Assembly: GCA_003131315.1 (NCBI GenBank)
Contig: PKUV01000030.1
Span: forward strand, 1 to 64,000
Origin: Acidobacteriaceae bacterium
GTDB lineage: Bacteria > Acidobacteriota > Terriglobia > Terriglobales > Acidobacteriaceae
Length of the DNA stretch: 64,000 nt
Direction: 5' to 3'
The position numbers were made by a program, and so were the translations under genes. Below the pieces are notes generated by a model. That model worked only from the letters and a program-made list of their open reading frames with translations, did not search any database and had not been told where the DNA came from. Positions 36,144-46,092 of the stretch are shown here, one piece after another. Each line of letters starts with the position of its first letter. Positions within the stretch are counted from its first letter, which is position 1.

Positions 36144-37913
36144 TCACTTCTGGGCTGCGATCCAGGCGTTGATCTTTGCTTCCAGCAGGTCGAGCGGCAG
36201 CGGGCCCTGATCGAGGACCGCGTCGTGGAAGGCGCGCAGGTCGAATTTTGCTCCCAACTCCCGCTGCGCGCGTTCGCGCAGTTCGAGAATCTTCATCTGT
36301 CCCATCTTGTAGGAGAGCGCCTGAGCAGGCCACGCAATGTAGCGATCCACTTCAGTCTCGATGTTCTGATCGTCCATCGCGGTGTGTTCGTGGAAGAAGT
36401 CGACCATCTGCTGACGCGTCCAGTGCTTGGAGTGCACGCCCGTATCCACCACCCAGCGCACGGCACGCCACATTTCATTCTGCAGGCGGCCGTATTCGCT
36501 GTACGGATCCCGATAGAAGCCCACTTCTTTTCCCAGGCGCTCGGAGTAGAACGCCCAGCCTTCGGTGTACGCATTCAGATCGAGGTCATACTTGCGGAAC
36601 GGCGGCAGGCCGGTGAGTTCCTGCGCGGTCGAAAATTGCAGGTGATGTCCGGGGACGCCTTCGTGGTAAGCGATGGCCTCGACGTTTAGCAGCAATCGCT
36701 TTTCGGGTGCATATTCGTTGACGTTGATGCGTCCCGGGCGCGAGCCATCTCCGGCGCCGAGCGAATAGTCGGCGGGAACGCCGTCGGCGCTGCGGAACGA
36801 CTCCATCGGCACCACGGCCAGCTTGTTTTTCGGCAGCCGTCCGAATAGTTGCGGCAGCTTGCCGTACATCTGGTCGCGATATTGCGTGTACAGGTCGAGC
36901 AATTGCTGGCCCGACTTGGCGTGCAGTTTTGGATCCTGCCGGATGTGATCGTTGAACGATTTCAGATCGCTGAATCCCTGCGCCTTGGCGATAGTCAGCA
37001 TCTGGGTTTCAATTTCCGCCACGCTTTTCAGACCAAGCTGGTGAATCTCGCCGGCAGTGAAATCGGTGGTCGTCTGGTGACGGACGGCGAAGCGATAGCG
37101 CGCTTCTCCGTCGGGCAAGGCCCAGACGCCGGGATCGAGGCGGCCGTGAGGCGCATAATCTTCGCGCACGAATTTGGCGAATTTCGCATACGCGGGCGCG
37201 ACGGAGTTCTTGACCGCGCCTTCGATCCCTTCGCGCAACTGTTTTCGATTGGCCTCGGAGATGGAATCGGGAAACTTTCGCAGCGGGTCGGTAAAGGGAC
37301 TCTTTTCCAGGGGGTCGGCGGCAATCTGCTGCGCCTGACTGGATACTTTCTCGAGCAGATACTTCGGCGGCATGCGGTGATCGCGTAGTCCATCGCGCAT
37401 GTGTCCCATCGCCTGATCGAGCACGCGCGGGATCTGGCGCAGACGGGAGAGGTAGTCTTCATAATCTTTCTTGTTGCGGAAGGGTGAATCGAAGGGCAGC
37501 GAAGCGTATCCCAGGTGAATGCCGCCAAACTGCGTCGCCGGCATCTCCCAGTTTTTGAATTGGGCAGCGTCGAGCGCTTCGCGCAAGCTGCGCAGCATCA
37601 GCGAGTGGTTGAGCTTTTCCTGCTCCGGGAATCCGGTGACGTTGACGGTCTCGAAGCGCGCCATTGCCTGGCGAGTGTGTTCGAGGTCGTCGGCAATCGC
37701 TTTGTCGGAAAAATCGCTCAGCCGATCGTTGTAGCGATCGTCTCCAACCTGGGTGGCAAGTTCAGGCTGAGTGCGCAGCCGGTACTCCCACTCATCGGCG
37801 AGCAGACGATTGAGTTCGGCTCGTCGGGCTTCGAGTGTCTGCCCGGCAGCTTGGGCGAAGAGAGGGACGAGCAGACCTAGGGCGAGAGAGACGATCACGA
37901 GCGCTGTTCGCAA
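36144..37913 (-). CDS. DUF885-family exported metallopeptidase-like protein
   Basis: A 589-residue protein with a signal peptide (MRTALVIVSLALGLLVPLFAQAAG). It belongs to the DUF885 family, believed to be zinc peptidases: HEGVPGHH (417-424) supplies the HExxH-like metal site and the downstream Glu is in TEGWAFYSE. The rest is helical with Arg/Glu-rich repeats. Members are common in Acidobacteriota and their substrates are not established. Monocistronic by appearance, convergent with ftsZ. Confidence 0.87.
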   Translation of the reverse strand: MRTALVIVSLALGLLVPLFAQAAGQTLEARRAELNRLLADEWEYRLRTQPELATQVGDDRYNDRLSDFSDKAIADDLEHTRQAMARFETVNVTGFPEQEKLNHSLMLRSLREALDAAQFKNWEMPATQFGGIHLGYASLPFDSPFRNKKDYEDYLSRLRQIPRVLDQAMGHMRDGLRDHRMPPKYLLEKVSSQAQQIAADPLEKSPFTDPLRKFPDSISEANRKQLREGIEGAVKNSVAPAYAKFAKFVREDYAPHGRLDPGVWALPDGEARYRFAVRHQTTTDFTAGEIHQLGLKSVAEIETQMLTIAKAQGFSDLKSFNDHIRQDPKLHAKSGQQLLDLYTQYRDQMYGKLPQLFGRLPKNKLAVVPMESFRSADGVPADYSLGAGDGSRPGRINVNEYAPEKRLLLNVEAIAYHEGVPGHHLQFSTAQELTGLPPFRKYDLDLNAYTEGWAFYSERLGKEVGFYRDPYSEYGRLQNEMWRAVRWVVDTGVHSKHWTRQQMVDFFHEHTAMDDQNIETEVDRYIAWPAQALSYKMGQMKILELRERAQRELGAKFDLRAFHDAVLDQGPLPLDLLEAKINAWIAAQK

Positions 37914-38356
37914 GATGCAGACCTCCGCAGCATTTGTCAGGATACGCCATCAGAAAGTATCAGAAAAGCGCACACGCGGGGATCGCTTGCGGTGACGGTG
38001 TGTCAGCGGCGCGGATCGGAGTCTTCTGAATTTTTGGCCTGGCGCCCGCACGGATGTGCAAACTGATGCAAAGTCCGAGTACCTTGCAAGGTAACAAGCC
38101 AATCAGATTACCAAGGTGCTTGTCCCTCCTGCAAAATCACATTAAATGCAATTTATTCATATAGTTATCGCGCAGGTTACGCTATTGACGGCTTTATACT
38201 TTGGCATTGCGCCGAAGCGCGTAAATCGCCTACTATCGGATAGTTGCATGAGGGCGCGCCATCGGTGTGGTGATTTGGCGAGACTCTTGCATCCAATTAA
38301 CTAGGCCGACAGATGGACTAAGCAGTAGATTGGCCGAGTACCACGGGGATGGTGAC
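37914..38356. other. Intergenic region with a 12-bp palindrome
   Basis: Between divergent DUF885 and transpeptidase genes. It holds the perfect palindrome ACCTTGCAAGGT (38,081-38,092) and an AT-rich stretch near 38,140-38,200 with TTGACG and TATACT at the wrong spacing for one promoter. Divergent promoters must lie here; no gene is seen. Confidence 0.5.
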
Positions 38357-39598
38357 GTGAAGTTTAGGGCCTGGTTTCTTCGTCTCGTATTTTTCTTAGG
38401 ATTGGCAATATTGCTGGAAGCGAGTGGCATCGCAGCCAGCGTCAACCCGCGTGCGCTCACGCCGCATTCGAAAGCTCGAGGGGTTACGGAAAATCAGCAC
38501 GCGAAGAAGCGCATGCGAACGCTGGCGCGGAGCCGCGCCCCGCATTCGCAATATGCCGCCACGCGTTATTCCAGCACCCATCGCCGCCATCGTTATTACG
38601 AGCGTTTCAGCACCAGTTCGTTCGCATCCGATATTACCGAAGGTGACGTGACCGCCGGAGAAGACCCTGTCGTTCGTCGGGCCGCGATCGATGCCCTGGG
38701 CAACATGAACGGCACCGTGGTCGCGATCGAGCCGACCAGCGGACGCGTGCTCGCCATGGTCAACCAGAAGCTCGCGCTTTCGAGCGGGGCGCAGCCCTGC
38801 TCGACCATCAAACTTTCCGTGGCTCTGGCGGCACTGAGCGAAGGCGTGATCGACAAGGAAACTGAAGTTTCGCTCGGGAGCCGCAGCCGCATGAATCTTA
38901 CGCAGGCGCTGGCGCACTCGAACAACGCCTACTTCGAAGCGGTCGGGCGCAAGTTGGGCTTCGAGAAGGTGAGCTACTACGCGCACCAGTTCGGACTCGG
39001 CGAACTCGCCGGCTATCGCATTCCGGGCGAGCAGTTGGGCGCTTATCCGGAGGAAGAAATTTCTCCCAAACTCGGCGGCGTCGGCAAGATGTGCTCTTTT
39101 GGTGAGGGCATCTCGATGACTCCGCTGCAGCTGGGCGCTCTGGTGACGGCGATCTCAAACGGCGGCACGCTCTACTACCTGCAACATCCGGGCAGTCCCG
39201 AGCAAGTCGCCAGCTTCCAGCCTCGCGTCAAGCGCCATCTCGACATTGAGCCCGTGATTCCCGAACTTTCCGACGGCATGGCCGGAGCCGTCGCATACGG
39301 CACCGCTCGCAGCGTGCGTTTGAACTTTAACGAGGAATCGATCTTAGGCAAGACTGGGACATGTTCGCGCGCCGGCACGCGCTTCGGATGGTTCGCCTCT
39401 TACGCCAACACCGACATCGGACGCATTGTGACCGTCGTCTTCCTGCGCGGCGGACGTCCTACCTTCGGGCCCAAAGCGGCTGAGATCGCAGGACGCATGT
39501 ACCGCAATCTTTACGACCACAACTTCTTCGTGGCGGGGACCAGTGCAATTTTCACTCCGGGTCTGGAAAAAGTCAGCACCCCGGGCGCTCTGCAATAG
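38357..39598 (+). CDS. Small penicillin-binding transpeptidase-domain protein
   Basis: A 413-residue membrane-anchored serine acyl-enzyme acting on peptidoglycan. The active-site tetrad is Ser149-Thr-Ile-Lys152 (PCSTIKLS), the second motif Ser188-Asn189-Asn190 and the third Lys332-Thr-Gly-Thr335. GTG 38,357 is chosen because it starts a signal-anchor helix (FLRLVFFLGLAILLEASG); the longer frame has none. Residues about 35-90 are basic and Arg/His/Ser-rich. It lacks the dimerisation domain of class B PBPs, so it may be a septal or sporulation-type FtsI relative or a beta-lactam-sensing homologue. Confidence 0.87.
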   Translation: MKFRAWFLRLVFFLGLAILLEASGIAASVNPRALTPHSKARGVTENQHAKKRMRTLARSRAPHSQYAATRYSSTHRRHRYYERFSTSSFASDITEGDVTAGEDPVVRRAAIDALGNMNGTVVAIEPTSGRVLAMVNQKLALSSGAQPCSTIKLSVALAALSEGVIDKETEVSLGSRSRMNLTQALAHSNNAYFEAVGRKLGFEKVSYYAHQFGLGELAGYRIPGEQLGAYPEEEISPKLGGVGKMCSFGEGISMTPLQLGALVTAISNGGTLYYLQHPGSPEQVASFQPRVKRHLDIEPVIPELSDGMAGAVAYGTARSVRLNFNEESILGKTGTCSRAGTRFGWFASYANTDIGRIVTVVFLRGGRPTFGPKAAEIAGRMYRNLYDHNFFVAGTSAIFTPGLEKVSTPGALQ

Positions 39599-39708
39599 AC
39601 GCGGCTTTGAAGCTTTCCAGTCCGCTTTGCACGCAAATGGTTAAGATGTAAAAAGAAGGGCTTCGCCCTGCTGGACAGCCGGGCGCGGCTGTCCCTACGT
39701 GGGCTTCC

Positions 39709-40449
39709 TTACCGTTTCGTTTCGTCCTTGGCGACCACTCCGTCTCTGATGTGGACGATGCGGTGCGCGTACTCGGCGATGTCGTGTTCATGCGTCACCA
39801 GTACGATCGTATTGCCTTCCGAGTGCAGGCGATCGAACAACGCCATGATCTCGTTTCCGGTTTGTGAGTCGAGATTGCCGGTCGGTTCGTCGGCGAGGAT
39901 GATGGCCGGCTTATTGACCAGAGCGCGGGCGACGGCCACGCGCTGGCGCTGTCCGCCGGAGAGTTCGTTGGGCTTGTGGTTCATGCGGTCTCCCATGCCG
40001 ACCGAAGTCAGTGCGGCCTTGGCGCGTTCGGCGCGTTCTTCGGCGGGAACTCCGGCATAGATCAGCGGCAGCTCCACGTTGTGCAGCGAAGTGGCGCGGG
40101 CCAGCAGATTGAAAGTCTGGAAGACGAACCCGATTTCTTTATTGCGGATGCGGGCCAGTTCGTCGTCGTCGAGTTCGCTGACCAGTTGTCCATTGAGCCA
40201 GTATTGGCCTTTGGAAGGCGAGTCGAGACAGCCGATCAGGTTCATCAGCGTGGACTTGCCGGAGCCGGACGGGCCCATGATGGCGACGTATTCGTTGCGA
40301 TGGATGCGCAGGTTGATGCCGCGAAGGGCGTGCACCTGTTCCGATCCCATGTCGTAGGTCTTCCACAGATCCTCGGTTGAGATCATGTAGGAGTTGGGCG
40401 CAGCCCAATTCGCAGGCTTATCGATTGGCAATACCTCGGCAGTCGCCAT
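39709..40449 (-). CDS. ABC transporter ATPase, MacB/LolD type
   Basis: A 246-residue cytoplasmic ATPase. Walker A is GPSGSGKST (59-67), the Q loop FVFQTFNLL, signature [15 protein letters not shown], Walker [13 protein letters not shown] and the H loop VLVTHEHD, all typical of the MacB/LolD/FtsE group. ATG 40,449 has AAGGAG 6 bases upstream. The adaptor gene lies just upstream on the same strand, after a repeat tract, so the two should form a tripartite efflux or lipoprotein export system. The expected FtsX-like permease is not found on either side. Confidence 0.92.
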   Translation of the reverse strand: MATAEVLPIDKPANWAAPNSYMISTEDLWKTYDMGSEQVHALRGINLRIHRNEYVAIMGPSGSGKSTLMNLIGCLDSPSKGQYWLNGQLVSELDDDELARIRNKEIGFVFQTFNLLARATSLHNVELPLIYAGVPAEERAERAKAALTSVGMGDRMNHKPNELSGGQRQRVAVARALVNKPAIILADEPTGNLDSQTGNEIMALFDRLHSEGNTIVLVTHEHDIAEYAHRIVHIRDGVVAKDETKR

Positions 40450-40530
40450 CTTGTTCTCCTTATGCGGATCGGGCTCGGGCACGCACGCTCCTATGGCCGT
40501 TCTATCTTGGCCGTTCTAACTTGGCAGGGG

Positions 40531-40606
40531 TTAGGTCTCAGGTGTCAGGTCTTAGGTCTCAGGTCCTTGAACTTGGGGTTTTCCTGAGACCTGAGACCTG
40601 ACACCT
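40531..40606. repeat. Degenerate AGGTCTCAGGTGTC repeat tract with inverted second half
   Basis: Words TTAGGTCTCAGGTGTCAGGT are followed after a spacer by CTGAGACCTGAGACCTGACA, so the tract can fold into a long hairpin. It lies inside the putative efflux operon. Confidence 0.78.
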
Positions 40607-40611
40607 TCCTC

Positions 40612-42003
40612 CTAGCTGCCTTCGTCTTCTTTCTTCGGGGCCGAGTTATCTATTTTGACACTTGTTCCCGGCTTCAGTGTACGCAAAACCTTGTAGCTAC
40701 CGGTGATCACTTCGTCACCCTCTTGTACGCCCTTGGTGACCTCGATATCCGTGGTGCCACTGATGCCGGTATCCACCGGAACGAATTCGGCTTTCTTGTT
40801 GCGGATCACGAACACGCCCTGCATTTCTTCCTTCTGCTTTGATGCTTCCGCAGGAGCGCCGGTGGCGGCCTCCACATTATTATTGCCTTTGCCCGCATCC
40901 TTGGGCACGAGATCCGCCTGGGTGCGGACGGTGAGCGCCTGAATGGGAATGCTTAGCACGCTGCTGCGGGTCGCAGTCGTGATCTTGGCGGTCGAGGAGA
41001 GGCCCGGGCGCAGGTTCGCTGGCGGGTCCGTGAGCGTCACGACGACTTTGAAATCCTTCGCTTCCTCGCTGGTCGAGGTGGCCTGAGAGGTAGCGACTCC
41101 GGTCGAGCGCACGATGGCGTTGTCCCCGATCTCGCTGACGATGCCGTGGAAGACCTTGCGGGGGATCGCGTCGATGGTCACGTCCGCAGGCTGGCCCAGA
41201 TGCACGTTAACGATGTCGGTCTCGTCCACCTTGACCTCGGACGTGATCACGGACATGTCGGCAATCGTCATCAGCGTGCTGCCGGGTGAATTCTGGATTC
41301 CGATGACCACGGTCTCGCCTTCGCGCACGGGAAGATTGGTAATTACGCCGTCAAAGGGCGCTTCGTACGTAGTTTTTTGCAGCACGTCGAAAACCCGAGT
41401 CAGGTTCGCCTGATTCTGGGTGATGTGCTTGTCCATCGAATCTTTCTGTGCTTTGGCTTGGGCCACGCGAGCTTCGGCTTGGGCTAATCCGGCATCGGCG
41501 GACTCCCATGCGGCTTTCTTGACGTCGTAATCCTGCTTGGCGATGAGGGCGGCGTTGTACAGACCCTGGGCGCGGTCCCAGTCGAGCTTAGCGTGGGCGG
41601 CGTCGGACTTGGCGCGGTTCAGGTCCGCGAGCGAGGTCTTTAGGGCGGCATCGCCGGCGACGGCGTCGGTTTCAGCCGCCTGCACGGAAGCGCGAGTGGC
41701 ATTGACGTCGGCCGAGGACTGCACGTTCTCAAGCTGTGCCAGTAACTGCCCCTTCGTCACGCGGTCGCCTTCCTTGACGTGCAGCTTGATGATCTTGCCG
41801 AAGGCATTGGCTCCGATGTTTACGTAGGTCTTGGGCTTGATTTCACCCGAGGCACTGACCACCGATGCCAGGTTCTGCTTTTGCACTTTCCCGGTCTGCA
41901 CCGTCACCAGGTTTTTCCGGCTCTGGTAAACAGTGACGGCGACGATGATGCCGAGCACCAGGACCGCGCCCACCCCGATCAATACTTTCTTCCAGGTCTT
42001 CAT
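40612..42003 (-). CDS. MacA/HlyD-type periplasmic adaptor protein
   Basis: A 463-residue membrane-fusion protein linking an inner-membrane transporter to an outer-membrane channel. It has an N-terminal membrane anchor (VLIGVGAVLVLGIIVAVTVY), a lipoyl half (VNIGANAFGKIIKLHVKEGD), a long Ala/Gln/Lys coiled-coil hairpin (about 95-200), the second lipoyl half (YEAPFDGVITNLPVREGE), and beta-barrel and membrane-proximal domains. An insert GAPAEASKQKEEMQG interrupts the last domain. First gene of a unit with the ABC ATPase. Confidence 0.9.
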   Translation of the reverse strand: MKTWKKVLIGVGAVLVLGIIVAVTVYQSRKNLVTVQTGKVQKQNLASVVSASGEIKPKTYVNIGANAFGKIIKLHVKEGDRVTKGQLLAQLENVQSSADVNATRASVQAAETDAVAGDAALKTSLADLNRAKSDAAHAKLDWDRAQGLYNAALIAKQDYDVKKAAWESADAGLAQAEARVAQAKAQKDSMDKHITQNQANLTRVFDVLQKTTYEAPFDGVITNLPVREGETVVIGIQNSPGSTLMTIADMSVITSEVKVDETDIVNVHLGQPADVTIDAIPRKVFHGIVSEIGDNAIVRSTGVATSQATSTSEEAKDFKVVVTLTDPPANLRPGLSSTAKITTATRSSVLSIPIQALTVRTQADLVPKDAGKGNNNVEAATGAPAEASKQKEEMQGVFVIRNKKAEFVPVDTGISGTTDIEVTKGVQEGDEVITGSYKVLRTLKPGTSVKIDNSAPKKEDEGS

Positions 42004-42491
42004 AGCTAGGTCTTCATGACTAAGTGTTTACGACCATCCTGCCGAGCCGGCCGCCACGTCAGCAGACGGATCCAAAATTCCCGGCTTTCCTCGTTTCCGG
42101 CTTACCCCCGCTTCTGGTTATAGAACGGCGAAAACGCACCGTGGTTGCGCATGAACAGTTACGTTCAGACGAGGGGGAAAGTTCCCGAGTTCCCGCGAAA
42201 CAGGTCTCTCCCTAAATATCGCTCCGGTCGGCTTACGGAGGGGAGACCCGCGGCGCAATTTCATTATATCGTGCCGAGTGTCCGGGCGGCTGGCCTGCGA
42301 AGCGATCATTGCTCGACCGGGGTCGACCGGGCTCAACCGGCTGCCCGACCGCAAGACGCGGATTCTTAAGGGATTTAGAAGAGGGGCTCCGCGCAGGAAA
42401 TCTTTCCCGGACAGGCCACTTCTTCTTGCCTTGTTGTATCCAATGAACATAGAATGAGGCAGCTGAAGTCTCTCGTGAGGTAGGCTCTTCT
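42004..42491. other. Divergent intergenic region, no gene seen
   Basis: Separates the adaptor gene from the GWxTD gene. It contains CGACCGGGGTCGACCGGGCT-type direct words near 42,315-42,345 but no coding frame or clear promoter. Confidence 0.4.
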
Positions 42492-44204
42492 ATGTTCTCC
42501 GCAGGTTTTCGAAATCGTTGCTCGGTTGGTGTGCTGGCTGGAATGATGGCGCTGGGTTTTGCCGCCGTTTCCCAAGCCCAGGACAAGGACGCGAAGGGCT
42601 CCGAGGGAAGCCAGACAGACCCTTTGAAGCGCCCGATCCCGGAAAAACAGAGGAAGGCCAACGCCAAGGCGCTCAAAATTGAGTTGAGCAAGACTTATCG
42701 GAAGTGGCTGGACGAGGACGTGCGCTGGATTATCAGCGACGAAGAGAAATCCGCCTTCATGCAGCTCTCGAACGACGAAGAGCGCGATCAGTTCATTGAA
42801 GCGTTCTGGCAACGCCGCGATCCCACGCCGGACACCGAAGAGAACGAGTTTAAAGAAGAGCACTACCGGCGTATCGCGTATGCCAACGAGCACTACGCGG
42901 CCGGCATCCCCGGTTGGAAGAGCGACCGCGGTCATATGTACATCGTGTTTGGGCCGGCGGATGAGATCGAGTCCCATCCCTCCGGCGGTAGCTACGAGCG
43001 TCCCATGGAAGAAGGCGGTGGCGAGACCTCGACCTTCCCGTTTGAAACCTGGCGCTATCGCTACCTGGAGGGGATTGGGCAGGAAGTGATCATCGAATTC
43101 GTCGATAGCTGTATGTGCGGCGACTATCACATGACGATGGACCGCTCGGAAAAAGACGCCTTGAAGATGACTCCGAATGCCGGCCTGACGTTGTACGAGC
43201 AAATGGGCATGTCGAGCAAGGCGAGTCGTTTCACCGGCGGCGGTATCGAGCAACTGGGCCAATCGCCGTTTAATAAGGATTTGCAGTCCAAGCAATTCGA
43301 CCGCCTGGAACAGTTTGCCAAACTGCAGGCGGCGCCAGCAGTGAAGTTCAAGGATCTGGAGGAAGTGGTCAGCCACAAGATCAGCGTCAACCTGATGCCG
43401 TTTGATGTGCGAGCGGACTTCGTGAAGGTGACCAGCGACACGGTGCTGGTACCGGTCACGATTCAGATCAAGAACCGTGACGTTACTTTCCAGAACAAGG
43501 ACGGCGTGGAGCGCGGCACCGTCAATATCTTCGGGCGCGTGACGACGCTCACGGGCAAGATCGTACAAACCTTTGAAGACACGGTGCAGGTCGATGTGCC
43601 GGTGGAACTGCTGCCCAAGACCGCCGAAAATTCTTCGGTGTACTGGAAAGCGCTGCCGCTGCGCATCAGCCAGAATCGCTATCGACTGGACATCGTCGTT
43701 AAGGACGTGAACGGAGATCGCACCGGGAGTTGGAGCCATGCGATCACGATCCCGGACTTCAGCGAGGACAAATTGAGCAGCTCAACGCTCATCATCGCCG
43801 ACCAGATGGAACCGGTGGCGACCAAGAACGTAGGCACGGGCAATTTCGTGATCGGGACGACAAAAGTGCGGCCGCGCGTGGCGCCTTCCGACGGCAAGCC
43901 CATCTTGTTCAAACGCAATCAGAAGATGAATTTCTGGATGCAGGTTTACAATCTCAGCGTGGACGAGAAGACGCACAAGCCTTCGGCCACGATCGAATAC
44001 AATGTGACGGACGCCAATCATAAGGCCGTCATCCATACCGTCGAGTCGACCGACACGATGGGCAATGTGGGCGATCAGGTCACGCTGCAGAAGACGCTTT
44101 CCGCCGCGAACCTGCCGCCGGGCCTGTACAAGATCGAGATCAAAGTGAACGACAACCTTTCCAAGCAGACGGTGGATCCAACGGCGACCTTCGCTGTGGA
44201 GTAA
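42492..44204 (+). CDS. GWxTD-domain exported protein
   Basis: A 570-residue protein with a signal peptide (GVLAGMMALGFAAVSQAQ). Residues about 60-200 form the GWxTD domain, recognisable by WLDEDVRWIISDEEKSAFMQ, FWQRRDPTPDTEENEFKEEH and GWKSDRGHMYIVFGPADEI. The C-terminal half is beta-rich. The domain occurs mainly in Acidobacteriota and Bacteroidota surface proteins and its function is unknown. The next gene, 33 bases downstream, encodes an outer-membrane protein with a carboxypeptidase-regulatory domain, so both may belong to one envelope assembly. Confidence 0.88.
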   Translation: MFSAGFRNRCSVGVLAGMMALGFAAVSQAQDKDAKGSEGSQTDPLKRPIPEKQRKANAKALKIELSKTYRKWLDEDVRWIISDEEKSAFMQLSNDEERDQFIEAFWQRRDPTPDTEENEFKEEHYRRIAYANEHYAAGIPGWKSDRGHMYIVFGPADEIESHPSGGSYERPMEEGGGETSTFPFETWRYRYLEGIGQEVIIEFVDSCMCGDYHMTMDRSEKDALKMTPNAGLTLYEQMGMSSKASRFTGGGIEQLGQSPFNKDLQSKQFDRLEQFAKLQAAPAVKFKDLEEVVSHKISVNLMPFDVRADFVKVTSDTVLVPVTIQIKNRDVTFQNKDGVERGTVNIFGRVTTLTGKIVQTFEDTVQVDVPVELLPKTAENSSVYWKALPLRISQNRYRLDIVVKDVNGDRTGSWSHAITIPDFSEDKLSSSTLIIADQMEPVATKNVGTGNFVIGTTKVRPRVAPSDGKPILFKRNQKMNFWMQVYNLSVDEKTHKPSATIEYNVTDANHKAVIHTVESTDTMGNVGDQVTLQKTLSAANLPPGLYKIEIKVNDNLSKQTVDPTATFAVE

Positions 44205-44237
44205 GCTGTTGCCTGGTTCCCAGAGGTGGTGGGCGAG

Positions 44238-45974
44238 ATGTTCCAAAAGCTCGGGTTCCTCGTAGTCGTCGTGAGTGTGGCTCTTCCGGCATGGTCCGGA
44301 ACTGCCTACGGCGCGGTCTCGGGTGCGATATCCGGATACGTTCGCGATGGCAGCGGCGCGCCGCAAATGGGCGCGGTGGTGGAAGTACTCGGCTCGGCCG
44401 CCCATGCGCTGAAGGTGTTCACCGACGATCGTGGCTTCTACTCTGTCGCAAGTCTGCTGCCCGGAACGTACAGCGTCAAAGTGAGCGCGCCTTCGTTCCT
44501 CCCGACGCTGCGCGAGAAAATCGGCGTGCGTGCCGGCGCGAAGCTGATGGTGAATGTCACGTTGACCACGCTGTTCGAAGCCATCCAGTTGGTTCCCTTG
44601 CGGGGTCCGGTGGACGATGACGACTGGAAGTGGACGCTGCGCTCGGTCTCTAACCGGCCCATCCTGCGCGTGCTTGAAGATGGCACTACCGTGGTCGCGC
44701 AGAGCGGGGAGTCGGCCGCTGACCACGACTTGAAAGGCGTTTTGACCTTCATGGCCGGATCGCCCGGACAGGGTTTCGGCAGCCCGGACATGAGTGCGGG
44801 ATTTGCCCTGGAGCGTTCGCTGTTATCAAGCGGCACGGTGCGCCTGAACGGCAACCTCGGTTATGGAGCCGACGGCCAACACATCCCAGCCGCGGTGCTA
44901 AGAACGAGCTACACGAACCGCTTCAACGGTGTTTTTGAACCTTCGGTGGCGATTACAGCCCTCAGGCTGAATTCGCCCAATCTGAACACCATGCCCGGCG
45001 CCACGCTGCAAGCGCTGTCGGTGACCAGTTCCGATCGGATCGTCCTCGGCGACAAGCTGGAGATGAAGCTTGGCAGCGAATTGCAAACCATCCAGTTTAT
45101 GGGGCGGGTGCACGCCTTCAAGCCCTTCGGGTCGGCCGATCTGCACATCACCCCGAGCACCGTGCTGGAATATCAATACGCGAGTTCAGTTCCGAATATG
45201 GGACTGGAGGACCGCTCGGGCGAGGGTCGTCTAGGCGACGGCCGTTTCGATTCGGCTTCGTCGGACCTGAGCGAAACCGCGCCGCGCATGAGCATCACCG
45301 GGTTTTCGCCGGCGGTTGAGCGCGCTCATCACCAGGAAGTGTCGATCTCCCAGCGCATCGGCAAGAACAATGTGCAGGTCGCATTCTACTCGGACAGCTT
45401 CGTCGACCCAGTGCTTACCGGCGTGGGCGAAATGACGGCCGAGTCGGGTGACGTGCTGCCCGATGTGTACTCCGGTACTTTCAGCGTTCAGGGAAACGAT
45501 TTCTCGACGCGCGGGATGCGGGTGGTGCTGCAGCGGAAGCTATACTCCGATCTGACTGCAACCCTCGATTATGCCTACGGAGGCGTGCTCGACTTGTCAC
45601 GCCCCGACGTCCAACTACAGGACGCGCGGGAGTGGATTCGCGCGGAGCGGCGCCAGGCTGTGGCCGCGAAGTTCAGCGGAACTGTGCCCAAGGCGAAGAC
45701 GTACTGGATTGCTTCGTATCGTTACACGGGCGGCCGCACGTTGACGCCGGTCGACTTGTTCAATGGTTCGGCGGGCCAGTCCGATCCTTACTTGAACCTC
45801 TTCATCCGGCAACCGATTCCGGCCAGCTTCCTCGCGGGACACATGGAAATTCTCATGGACCTGCGAAATCTTCTCGCGCAGGGGTATGTGCCCGTCATGG
45901 GACGGGACGGACGCACTCTTTATCTTGTGCAATCGGCGCGCTCGGTGCGCGGCGGCGTGGCCTTCAGCTTCTAG
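44238..45974 (+). CDS. Outer-membrane protein with carboxypeptidase-regulatory domain
   Basis: A 578-residue exported protein. After a signal peptide (FLVVVVSVALPAWSGTAYG) comes a CarboxypepD_reg domain (ISGYVRDGSGAPQMGAVVEV...DDRGFYSVASLLPGTYSV, about 30-115). The rest has amphipathic strands and ends RGGVAFSF, like an outer-membrane barrel, but no TonB plug is recognisable, so it may be a plugless barrel rather than a receptor. ATG 44,238 is preferred to GTG 44,226 because it starts the signal peptide. Co-directional with the GWxTD gene; its stop is followed at once by a MITE-like element. Confidence 0.78.
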   Translation: MFQKLGFLVVVVSVALPAWSGTAYGAVSGAISGYVRDGSGAPQMGAVVEVLGSAAHALKVFTDDRGFYSVASLLPGTYSVKVSAPSFLPTLREKIGVRAGAKLMVNVTLTTLFEAIQLVPLRGPVDDDDWKWTLRSVSNRPILRVLEDGTTVVAQSGESAADHDLKGVLTFMAGSPGQGFGSPDMSAGFALERSLLSSGTVRLNGNLGYGADGQHIPAAVLRTSYTNRFNGVFEPSVAITALRLNSPNLNTMPGATLQALSVTSSDRIVLGDKLEMKLGSELQTIQFMGRVHAFKPFGSADLHITPSTVLEYQYASSVPNMGLEDRSGEGRLGDGRFDSASSDLSETAPRMSITGFSPAVERAHHQEVSISQRIGKNNVQVAFYSDSFVDPVLTGVGEMTAESGDVLPDVYSGTFSVQGNDFSTRGMRVVLQRKLYSDLTATLDYAYGGVLDLSRPDVQLQDAREWIRAERRQAVAAKFSGTVPKAKTYWIASYRYTGGRTLTPVDLFNGSAGQSDPYLNLFIRQPIPASFLAGHMEILMDLRNLLAQGYVPVMGRDGRTLYLVQSARSVRGGVAFSF

Positions 45975-46092
45975 CAGGTTGCGGAAAGACTCCGGTTTCG
46001 TATCAGGGCATCGCTTTAGCGATGCCGTAAGTCCTTCGAAACCAGACGCCCCTTCAGGGGCTGGGCATCGATATCACTTTTCCCGCAGCCTT
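45975..46092 (+). repeat. MITE-like palindromic element, copy 5
   Basis: Starts CAGGTTGCGGAAAGACTCC immediately after the upstream stop codon and contains GGCATCGCTTTAGCGATGCC and GCCCCTTCAGGGGC hairpins; ends CCCGCAGCCTTC. Confidence 0.86.
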
